In this document: in pieces, positions 1-9,639 of the stretch
How positions within the stretch are numbered: position 1 is the first letter of the stretch
Layout: each line of letters starts with the position of its first letter
Notes under the pieces: model-generated
The model's database searches: none
Seen by the model: the letters and a program-made list of their open reading frames with translations, nothing else
What the model was told of the DNA's origin: nothing
NCBI RefSeq assembly: GCF_009870125.1
Contig: NC_046681.1
Span: forward strand, 20,783,001 to 20,847,000
Origin: Drosophila pseudoobscura
Taxonomy: Eukaryota > Arthropoda > Insecta > Diptera > Drosophilidae
Direction: 5' to 3'
Length of the DNA: 64,000 bases
Translations under genes and position numbers: made by a program

Positions 1-2
1 AG

Positions 3-1103
3 TACTTCCAGCACTTTTTCGCCACGCTTAACTTCACTGAGGAGCAACTGGAGACGGCTCGAAAACTCCCTTTGGATGTGCAGAAGATCAGCCAAGCCTG
101 GCAGGTCCTTCGGCAAACGGAACCTCGCATCGTCTACAACTATGTTCTGTGGCAGCTCAAGGAGCAGCTCCTCTATACCGATTGCTTCCAACTGGCCGAG
201 GAGTTTGAGAGATTACTTCACTGCGAGTACTGGCAGTGGCATGTCCTTAGCCCTCAGATCAGCCGAGAGGTGGCACTGGCCTCCTATCAACTCCATACCA
301 CCCGCTTCCAACAGCGGCGTCGCTCGACTCTGTCTCGAAGGGATTGGTATGGCCATCTGCTCCCAGCATCCGTGGAACGAAAGGAGCTGCAGGTGGCCCG
401 CCTGCTGCAGTCCCATGCTCAGGCCTACCTGAATATCACGGAGCTAAACCATAACTACAGGAACCTGGGGTTCTCCAGCAATGCCTTCCATAGGAACCTT
501 CTACTCCTCAGACGAGCGCAGCTTCGTCACAGCTTCATCTCCCCCTACATCGACGAAGAGGATGTCAATGGACCCGCCTATTTCCTGCGACACTTTCTGC
601 ACTTTGTGCTGTTATCGCTCCACCGACCCACCTATCACTATTATGCCACCCAGGGCCTGGAGCTGTGGCGCCAGTCTCATCTCCTACTGGACACTGATGG
701 ACGATACACCGCCTTGGACTGCCTGGAGCGGCAGTCGCTGCAGCAGTACGACTCCCGACTAGCACCCATTTACCGGCAGCTCAGCGCGGATGAGATTGGG
801 GAGATCTTCCTTTTTTATCGCTCGTTTCAGGCCTCACTGCGGGACTATCGCTTCTGGCTTCAGGGCGAGCGCTTCGCCTTTGCAGAGGCTTTTGTTCTGA
901 AGTACTTCCATCTGGATCCCCAGCGGGTGCTCTTCTATGCGGTGGCCCAGCAACTGTGTAGCCGGCAGACGGATATCTTTGCTGCCCAACTGAATCGGGG
1001 ATACATGAATATGCCAGAGTTCCAAGAGGCCTTCAAGTGTGACTTGAAGCCCGATAAGCCTATGAATCCACCAGCCAGGTGTATGATTAATATGTGTGAT
1101 TAA
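3..1103 (+). CDS. Neprilysin-like (M13 family) protein, 3' part, catalytically dead
   Basis: The reading frame is open to the left edge, so this is the C-terminal 366 residues of a longer protein. The end follows the C-terminal pattern of neprilysin/endothelin-converting enzymes: a Trp-containing stretch, Asp-Thr-Asp-Gly-Arg-Tyr followed by a Cys, an FYAVAQQLCS segment matching the family's F-A-Q-x-W-C region, then MNMPEFQEAFKC and the terminal PMNPPARC. Active M13 peptidases carry HExxH, a downstream ExxxD and a late His/Arg pair. Here the helix that should hold HExxH reads FLRHFLHFVLL, with no Glu between the histidines, and no other HExxH occurs. I infer a type II membrane or secreted pseudo-peptidase, like several inactive Nepl genes expanded in flies. 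A polyadenylation signal AATAAA lies at 1185-1190. The upstream exons and membrane anchor are outside the window. Confidence 0.75.
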   Translation, partial: YFQHFFATLNFTEEQLETARKLPLDVQKISQAWQVLRQTEPRIVYNYVLWQLKEQLLYTDCFQLAEEFERLLHCEYWQWHVLSPQISREVALASYQLHTTRFQQRRRSTLSRRDWYGHLLPASVERKELQVARLLQSHAQAYLNITELNHNYRNLGFSSNAFHRNLLLLRRAQLRHSFISPYIDEEDVNGPAYFLRHFLHFVLLSLHRPTYHYYATQGLELWRQSHLLLDTDGRYTALDCLERQSLQQYDSRLAPIYRQLSADEIGEIFLFYRSFQASLRDYRFWLQGERFAFAEAFVLKYFHLDPQRVLFYAVAQQLCSRQTDIFAAQLNRGYMNMPEFQEAFKCDLKPDKPMNPPARCMINMCD

Positions 1104-1190
1104 TCTGAAATTAGTAAATGGACCTTGAGAAACACAAAAAAAACCATCGCTGCAAATCACAAAAGATATGCATTGGAGAATTTGAATAAA

Positions 1191-1880
1191 GTTGTATCTA
1201 TTTAAGTACTTTTTTCGAACGGTATTGACGATTTTCAATCAACCAAATGTTAATTTCTAATTAGCCTTAAGACTTGTACATATGTAAATATCCTATAAAT
1301 AATTTAATGGAGCTGACGAAATTACCAATCTCAGACCCACATGTCGTTCATTTATGGGTACGGGTGGCAAATGTACCAAAAAATTTGTCTGTCTATTAAT
1401 TCTCATTTTTTTTTGACATTCCGTTTAGAAGATTATGGGTACACTCGCACGTACATATGTACATATGTATATAGGAACAGATATAGAATATATAAAGTAT
1501 GGTTATTTGTAGGGAATTTTCGTGGGTGTTCTAGACACACGTATCGGCCATAAATTGGAAAAGCATTGAAACAGTTCCACGGAGCTATTCAAGCAGAAAC
1601 ACACTTCTGGCCAGAAAAGAAAAATTAATCACCTACGATAGCAGCCACAACACATAATTGTATCCATCGAAGGTGGTCTATAAAGAAAAACCCAACCAAA
1701 ACGTTAATCTCATTCAGATTTGTTTTCATTGACCTGGGTCGGGAAAAATATCCAATCCAGTATTCAGTACTGGCACCGAGTTATCTATGTGGGTTTCGCG
1801 TCGCGAGTCTGAGTCAATAATGGTATAAGATTCTGGTTAAGGCCATGCCCGATTACAATTTCTATAAGACATGAGATTCC
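1191..1880. other. Intergenic spacer, no gene seen
   Basis: AT-rich spacer between the neprilysin-like 3' end and the putative lipase promoter. Several short CATATGTA-type runs occur near 1450-1480. The open frames here are short and have no codon bias or recognisable motif. Confidence 0.6.
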
Positions 1881-2034
1881 TATAAATGCAAAAGACAGGC
1901 GAACATTCGCCCCTGTACGTGCGCCGAGATCTCTGCCGATGACAACAAAAAGTTTTCATTCAGCAAACGCATTCTGCTGACAATTGAAACCACAAACACG
2001 TAGGCAAGTGTTGATCGGTGGATCGGCAGTGGTG
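1881..2034 (+). promoter_or_regulatory. Putative TATA promoter and non-coding first exon of the lipase gene
   Basis: TATAAATG lies at 1881-1888. About 150 bp downstream a strong 5' splice site (GTG|GTGAGT) follows base 2034. There is no long open frame between them. The next plus-strand gene is the lipase at 2533, so this would fit a 5' UTR exon spliced to the lipase coding exons. The acceptor of that intron was not fixed, so this is inference. Confidence 0.35.
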
Positions 2035-2532
2035 GTGAGTGTAAGTGCCTGTGTGGGCGATGCGTTGAGAGAACGATGTGATTGAATGAGTAAGGTTGTG
2101 AGTGTTGTGCGAATGCATTTATGAGTTATGGAAGACAGAGTGTACAAATACCATGTGGAAATAGGAAGAGCTTTCAAAACCTTAATAGTTTATATTGGAC
2201 TCGTGAGATCATGGGATTAAACCGTAAATATAAGCCGCGTGTTTAAAACATACCATAGTTACATATGTTAATAGTATCTCAGACATTCGTTTGACTTCAA
2301 ATTCTCTTTATGGTTTCACTTTTTCCACCCGCAACTCTCACTTTATAGCCCCACTCTCACTCATACCACTACGCGTGGCCATGTTCACTCATTACAATTT
2401 GGCCAAAATCGTATTAACTTGCCAGCCGGCCTTCAGTTTCTCCAACGTTTTCAGCTCAAGCGCTCCATTAAGCGCTGAAAGAAATTTTGTCTTCAATCAT
2501 TGGAAATATCAAGTGGAACTTAAAGGGATAAG

Positions 2533-4141
2533 ATGCATTATATGTACCTGTTGGGTGGACTGGCATTGCGTGAGTACAGATCAATGTGTGCACTAAAAAT
2601 TAAGGAAAAGAAAAAATCCTCATCTTTCTTATCCGCAGTCAGTATTTGCCAGGCAGCTTCAACCAGGAGCTTTGCAACCAGCAAACCACTGCCCACCTAT
2701 GAAGATGATGGCACTACAGTGCCTCCCCCAAGTGTCACACCTTCTCCCACAAACAGAGACATTACTCTAGGTCCCTGCAAGTGGGTCGTTGGTCGAAGTT
2801 GTCCCGATCCAGATGTTAAGTATTATATATACACGCGACATAATGCAATGGATAGACAATGCCTTCACATCGATGATAGCCTGGAGAAGTCGAATCTAAC
2901 AGCCTCCTACTTCAATCCCAGGCATCCCACAAAGATCATCATCCATGGCTATAACTCGGATATGTTTCTACATCCCCTACAGAAAATGCGAGATGGTGAG
3001 ATTTATGCTTTGTCCATTAACAATTAAAACATACAATTCATCCTACCCCTTAGAATACCTCTCAAAATCGGATTACAATATTATATATGTGGATTGGAGC
3101 GTTCTGTCTCCGGGTCCCTGTTACATCAGTGCCGTACACAATACTCGTCATGCTGGGACGTGTACGGCCCAGCTGGTGGAGCGTCTTGTGGAGACGGGCA
3201 ACACGGATATCCATGTGATTGGCTTCTCCCTCGGGGCACAGCTTCCCAACTATATAGCGAGGAATCTTACCTCGTTTATGCTACCAAGGATTACGGGGTT
3301 GGACCCGGCAATGCCGCTGTTTATTACATCTGGAAATGCGGATAAGCTGGATCCGAGTGACGCCACATATGTGGATGTGTATCATACGAATGCCCTCGTC
3401 CAGGGAAAGCTGGAGAGATGTGGTCACGCCGACTTTTATATGAATGGTGGCATCATGCAGCCAGGCTGTAATGGACAGCAGATAAGTAAGATACACAAAA
3501 AGACAACTCAACTTGAAGATTAACTTTGGTTACCCCCTGTAGACTCCTTTGCCTGCAGTCATCAGCGTGCTCCTGCCTACTTCTTGGAGTCCATACGCTC
3601 ACCTAAGGGATTTTGGGGCTGGGCATGTAGCGGCTACATCTCTTACCTGCTCGGAATGTGTCCTCCCACGAATTTCCTGCTGGAGGCTGGCGATAACATT
3701 CGTTCCACCACTCGAGGAATGTTCATGATCGACACCAACGACAGCTCTCCCTATGCCCTGGGCAAGTGGACGGATCTGCCAACACTGGGGGCCAAGCAAC
3801 CGCATATGCGAGCTCCTCCCAATCAAGTAAAGGCCCCGCCCAATCAGAGTGTGGATCCTTTGCTGCAGCACATCGATCAGTTTGGCAAACTGGCCGCCAA
3901 CTTTAACAACCTGGCGATGTCGCCCAGTGGCCGGGATCCTTATGAGCACTGGACCAGCTTTAGTCCGGAGAACAAGGAAAACGATGACGATGAATCCGTA
4001 GAGGAGCAGGATTTGATTGATCCAGATGATCGCCACCTGGCCTTGCAATCTCCGCCAACCATGGAATGGTGGGATTATCGGAGAAATCTCACGTATGGAT
4101 TCATAGAAAATAATATATTCGCTATGCCAAAGCTGAAGTAG
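2533..4141 (+). CDS. Secreted pancreatic-type triacylglycerol lipase (CG13282-like)
   Basis: Four coding exons join in frame: 2533-2569, 2639-2995, 3054-3485 and 3543-4141, giving 474 residues. The first 18 residues form a signal peptide (hydrophobic core YLLGGLALLSIC). The alpha/beta-hydrolase lipase triad is intact: Ser about 190 in GFSLGAQ (GxSxG), Asp about 215 in ITGLDPAMP, and His about 282 in FACSHQRAPAYFLES. Regular cysteines support an extracellular enzyme. The protein should hydrolyse acylglycerols or phospholipids; insect members of this family vary in specificity. After the catalytic domain comes a roughly 100-residue acidic, Asn/Pro-rich tail that I do not recognise. The first intron is 69 nt (a multiple of three), so it could be read through. 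AATAAA lies at 4370-4375, and the gene converges on the synthetase gene downstream. Its position next to midway/Cse1 matches my recollection of CG13282 in D. melanogaster; the symbol is left blank because that is from memory. Confidence 0.88.
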
Positions 4142-4375
4142 CACCGGCTTGGATCGATGCTAGTCCGATCAGTTAAATCCCACCCTTGCCCCCGATTTCC
4201 TTACTAATAATTAACGAATGCAATCTTCATTGTGAGGTGATATACAACAAATGCAAATACAGTGCGTTTCAAAACTATACCGCTATTCGAAAGTTGCAAC
4301 TGAATTAAGGTTTAATCATGCAGCATTATAATATAGAACTATTCCTGAGCCCTAGAGCAGTAATGTTTTAATAAA

Positions 4376-5066
4376 TAAATTAGTTAAATAAAGAAAAATA
4401 TATGATAGATTTTGTAAATATTAAAAAAAAGTACAATACAATACAATAGTTCGTTAAAAAATGTATAATTTAGAGCTAAAGGTAGGTGTACCATTATGGG
4501 ATTAATAAGGGCTATTATCGAGAGCGGCCTTAATTTCAAAACTGAATTGTAAATTGATCCTGCTTGATGATTGGGCTTGCGCAGATTATAGTTGTGAAAC
4601 GCAGTGTATGGATTAATCGTATAATTCAAGCATCGTATTATTTTAAACAATTCCGGAATACAATAGCAGATTTGTATTAATTGTAAATTGTAATAAATTT
4701 TTAACGCCATATTAATTAGAAATGGACTTGAAGAATGTGGAGTGCCGGTTCGGAAATCGTATTTTCTGTGTATGTATGTTCTATTCCTCTATTTTCTATG
4801 CAGGGATTACCATTTGGGAGATAGGATGCATCTGGGGCTGGGTTATGTATACAATTACATGTACATTTACGAGTAGAAAACATCCCCCCTCCCTGACGCA
4901 GACGACGACGACAAGCGTAGCATGCTATGATGATTGCTTTAATTTCCCCTTCCTTCCCATTCCGTCTGTCCGTCCGTCCCCGACTTCTGAGCTTACGTAA
5001 AATCCTAATCCGTACAATAATAATCGCCACTGACTGTTGCGTTGCTGCCGTTGCTGAGGATCAGCC
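4376..5066. other. Convergent 3' ends, no further gene seen
   Basis: The region between the lipase polyadenylation signal and the stop of the minus-strand synthetase gene. ATTAAA on the minus strand (plus 4938-4943) is the best candidate end signal for the synthetase mRNA. No conserved open frame. Confidence 0.55.
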
Positions 5067-8000
5067 CTATACCTTTTTTTTTACCACTCTTTTGGCACGC
5101 GTTGTCGGCGCTGCAGGGACTGGGGTTGCCGGCTGGGGTGGCGGGGATGGGGACTCAGGTGTTTCTGTGTCTGCGACTGGGACTGCTGCTGACGACTCTG
5201 GCTCCTCGTCTGGTTTTTCTGGTTGCGGCTCATCGATAGCCTCCACCTTGATGTCCACCTCCATTTCGGGCTGTTCAGTATCACTGTTGCCGGACATGGG
5301 CGATGGTGGGGCACGTACTCGATCGGGATCATCATCCTCCTGATCGAGCGACGTGCTGTTTGTGCTTGCATCCTCTTCCTCCAGCACCGACAGGTGATAG
5401 AGCTTCATGTCCTCCTCGGAAATGGGCACGGGTGCGTTCGAGAGCGGATCTCGTCCATTCAGCGACTTGGGGAATGCAATCACATCGCGTATGGACCGCG
5501 CCCTGCACAATATGGCGATGAGGCGATCCAGGCCTAGGGCAATACCGCCATGCGGCGGGCAGCCCGATTCTAAGGCACTCAGTAAATGTGACAAATGCTC
5601 GTGTGGTATCTTGAGGATCTGTTCCAATATAAACTGCTGCATATCGCGGTCGTGGATACGAATAGAGCCACCGCCCACCTCTTGGCCATTGAGCACCAGA
5701 TCGTACGCCTGTGAGCGTATGTTCTCTAGGTTTTCGCAGCTGGTGGCAAAATTATCCAAATCATCGATGTGCGGCTGCGTAAATGGATGATGAACGCTCT
5801 CTAGCTGATTTGTTTCGCGATTACGCTCGAACAGCGGAAAATCTATGACCCAAAGGAAGCGATAATCATTGGGCTTTTTCATCTTGACATTCTCTACCAG
5901 AAAATCGTGGTAATCCAGGCGAATGCGACCCAGCAATGCGCGCTATAAGCGTAAGAAAATATTAGAGAGATTGTAGAGATTAACGGGCGTAGAGTTCCAA
6001 TAAACTTACTGTTTCCACTTTGGGTCCAATGCCCAGAAAGAGCAGATCATTCTCCTCGAGATCAAACTTCTCTGTAATTTCATTGGCCACCTGCTCGCCC
6101 AGCAGTTTGCCGAGTCGATCCTGTACATCCGTGGCGGGACCGAATTTCCGCACAAACAGTGTACCAATAAAATCTTTGCCGAGACCCTCGTAGTGCTTGC
6201 GGGCAGCGCCATTCCAGAAGGCCTCGCTCGCTCGCACCACAATGGCATAGGCAGCCAGACCGCCCTCATATTTGCCCTTATACTCCTCGCTCTTGTCGAT
6301 AATTTCGGAAACATTGTTCAAGAGAAAGCCGAAGCGTGTGTCGGGCTTGTCGTTTCCGTATTTCTCCAGTGCCTCCTCATAGGTGATGCGGCGGAATGGA
6401 GTCTGCAGCTTGGGCAGGTGCTTGGGCCACGAATAGCGCAGGGTCTCCTCAATCAGCTGCATAATGCCATCACGACTGGTGAACGACAGCTCTATATCGA
6501 GCTGTGTGAATTCCGGCTGACGATCGGGACGCGTGGCTTCGTCGCGGTAGCATCTCGCCACTTGGAAATACCGATCGACGCCACCAGACATTAGCATTTG
6601 CTTGAACTGCTGCGGGCTCTGGACGAGCGAATAAAAGTGTCCGGCCTTGCGGGTGGGCACCACAAACTCCTGAGCGCCGCCGGGGGTGCGTCGGAACAGA
6701 GTCGGCGTCTCCACCTCGACGAAGCCCAAATAGTTGACCAGATATTCGCGCATTTTCATGATAACCGACGATCGCAGGCGGAGATTGTGCTGCATATCAT
6801 TGAACCTCAAGTCCAGATAGCGATGCGTGAGGCGGAGTCGTTCTCCAGCTCGATTGAATTTACGTATCTCGAAGGGCAGGTTCTTTTTGGACGGATTCAG
6901 AACAAGTACCGTATCCGCTTCCACTTCAACGTGTCCGGTACTCATTTTGGGATTGACAGTGGCCCCTGGTCGCGGTATCACCGTGCCCTCCACACGAACA
7001 ATTGACTCAATGGGTACCCCAGTCTCTGAATACTCCTCCAGACCCTTAGTCTTGGGCAGCAGCAGCACTTGCGTTTGGCCATAGGCATCGCGCAGTATGA
7101 AGAACTTGTTCATTCGCTGGAATTCTAGCCATCCGCAGATGACAACCTTTTCGTTGATCTCATTCGATGTGAGCTCACCGCAATTGTGTGTGCGATCAGC
7201 AAACTTATTCGTATCGGCTACCTTTACGCGCTGCTCGGGATTGCTGCCATTGTTGGTGGACGATGTGGCCTCTGGTCCGACGTCTTCCTTGGGCTCACCA
7301 TTATTGGTGTCCGCATGGGAGGAGCCGCAGGCGGCGGCCTCTTCTGCCTCGAGATCATCAATGGACATCTTTTGTTGCTTCTCTTTGAGTTTAATGGGGC
7401 CATCGTATGGGTCATCGGGGTTCAAGATCTTAACGCTAGTCACACTGACCTCCACCTCGCCAGTGTCGTATTTCTGAAAGATGTATACGATCAATGGCAT
7501 AGTCAATAATAGGAATTCTTTCGAAACTCACCAAATTAATATTGGCTTTGGGTCTTCCCAGCACTTTTCCCACTACTTGGAGCACAGTTTGGTCGGGCGT
7601 AGACATAAAGGTGTCTATTAGCTGTGGATAAAGATTCGAGACATTTAATGATATAATTTATATACTCGATAGACCGACTCACCGACTGATCTTCAATCAT
7701 TAACTGCGTTTGGCCATAGCCATCTTTAAGCTGCAAGAATTTGTTGTTTTTCGTGGATGGTATCCAGCCCACCAGAGTAACAGTCTTTCCCACATCATCG
7801 CGCCTCAGATCGTTGCACGTTAGATCGCGATTCTCAAAGTATTTCAGAATGTTTTCGTTCCCTATTGAAATGATTATTTGAATTAGTAAAACATCTTTGC
7901 TCTCTCTCTTTGAAACTCACTTGCAATCTTATACTCGGTGCTGGTGATGCCTTGGGTGCTCTGCTGCTGCACCATGGTGCTGTAGCTGCGCTTATCGCCC

Positions 8001-8908
8001 GCCCGTTTTGTGCCGCTCGCCGGGAAATGTATGTTGAGGATATCTTGGACCTCAACCTCTATTTCGCCTGTTGGCATCGTTTGATTGCAGGAATTGTGCG
8101 GCCTCCTCATCACTTGCCCCACAATCGTGAGCGTTGTATTCTCGGGCATATTATTCATCCGTCGCGCCACCCGGGGATGCTTGTCCTCGAGAACAACCAG
8201 CTGGCAGGCGCCACCATTGCGATCCCTCAGCTCAGCGAAGCGATTCACCCGCTTCTTGATCAGCCTTCCCGAGAGCTCCACAAACAGGCCACAATGATGA
8301 TTCCGCAACTCGCCACAGCTTTGCCTCATGGGCTGCGGGGGCTGCGAGTTCATGTTGATATTGCTGGCCATGGCGCTCATCAGCTGCATCATGTCATTGT
8401 AGGAAACGTTGGGGCCCACTGCAGCATGAGAGTACGGAATATATATAGTGGAAAATCTGGGATAAAACTGGGTTTGAGGGACTTACTGTTGAAAGGATTG
8501 GGCCCTGGGCCGAAGTTATCGTTGTAGCCACCGTTTCCGCCTCCATTGCCACCGCCACGATAATTGTCAAAATCATTATAACCACTACCGCCATAGCCAG
8601 GCCCACCTGGAGGACCACCGGGTCCGCCGCCATAACGCCCGCCGCCTCCGCCACCACCACGATACCGACCACTCATTATCTGCTGGGGAGTATAGCTCAT
8701 GGTAAACTATTTCTAGAATCGCAAAAATCCAGGCACACGGCACACTTACGTGACTACAATCAACCGGCTCTTCCGCTAGCGCTAATGAAATTGAGGAGTT
8801 CTGGTCCCGCCTTAATTTTCCACTGCTCGCCGCGGCACGGTGCACGAGTGCTGCTTGTAGTTGCAGTCTCTGGTGACTACGCCAAATCGTCCTGGAAATT
8901 AATAACAT
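5067..8908 (-). CDS. AspRS-m: Mitochondrial aspartyl-tRNA synthetase with three tandem OB folds
   Basis: Seven exons join in frame: 8750-8908, 8487-8706, 7921-8418, 7683-7861, 7532-7621, 6010-7473 and 5067-5942, giving 1161 residues. The start was chosen at 8908 because exon 1 encodes a typical mitochondrial presequence ([16 protein letters not shown], Arg-rich, without acidic residues for about 34 residues). Next come a Gly/Arg-rich segment (54-125) and three consecutive anticodon-binding OB-fold units (roughly 150-240, 300-395 and 475-585), each with a V-x-x-x-G-W/R-L/I core, an L-R/K-D-x-x-G strand and a final E-V-x-V strand. The class II catalytic domain is intact: motif 2 with RCYRDE and RQPEFTQLD, the bacterial-type GAD insertion, and motif 3 GLDRLIA with [11 protein letters not shown]. 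The protein charges mitochondrial tRNA-Asp. Bacterial and mitochondrial AspRS usually have one OB fold and end soon after motif 3. Here about 100 residues of acidic/proline-rich tail follow, ending in Lys/Arg-rich KRVVKKKV. Confidence 0.93.
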
Positions 8909-9302
8909 TTTGTTAAACAAATCGCGTTTTTTATTTAATTATGGCCGCATGCAAGCGCTGATGTAAAAAATTTTCAGACCCAGCGCGAGACACACACACA
9001 CATACACACAACGCATACAGTGGCAATTGGACTCAACTGCACACATACACAATATCGCGACTGTGTGCCGGGCGTCGCGAAAATGCCGACGAAAAACATG
9101 CCAAACTCGATGAGAACGTACCGTAGTAGGTGAAGCGCTTGCAAGGCCAGAATTGCTCTTTTGTTAACTAAGTAAATAACGCCAGAATAATAACGCACCT
9201 AAAATGTATCACGCTGATAACGAATTTTAATGAAAAATGGTTGTTTTGCTTGGTTTCAGAACTACGCCTAGCGATGGCCGACACACTAATGCCTGGGCCG
9301 CC

Positions 9303-9325
9303 TATCGATACTCGTTGTATCGATA
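9303..9325. promoter_or_regulatory. Two DRE (DREF-binding) sites upstream of AspRS-m
   Basis: Two perfect palindromic TATCGATA octamers lie at 9303-9310 and 9318-9325, about 400 bp upstream of the synthetase start codon and beyond the 3' end of midway. DREF sites are typical of housekeeping and growth gene promoters in Drosophila. Assignment to AspRS-m is inferred from position. Confidence 0.7.
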
Positions 9326-9639
9326 TATCTAGCTTCCAAAATGAAAACGGTGCGTTTGAATGGACCTTTATGTTATTTTTTTTTGTAAATACCTGCCTTC
9401 AGAATGCATTTAAAATTTGAATATTTATTTACATGACACTTAAATTCATTAACAAATGCATTTAATAACAATCTATCTGTTTTAATCAGTACTATATGCA
9501 TGTGCAAAAAGAATACAAAATATATTTTGTATGTGGCAATCACAAGTTTTTTTTCTCAACTTGCAGTTTGGCTTATAAATTACAAAAAGTACACGGACCA
9601 GTGCTGATGTTCCATCCCGCAGAAAGTGCCCTTTAAGAC

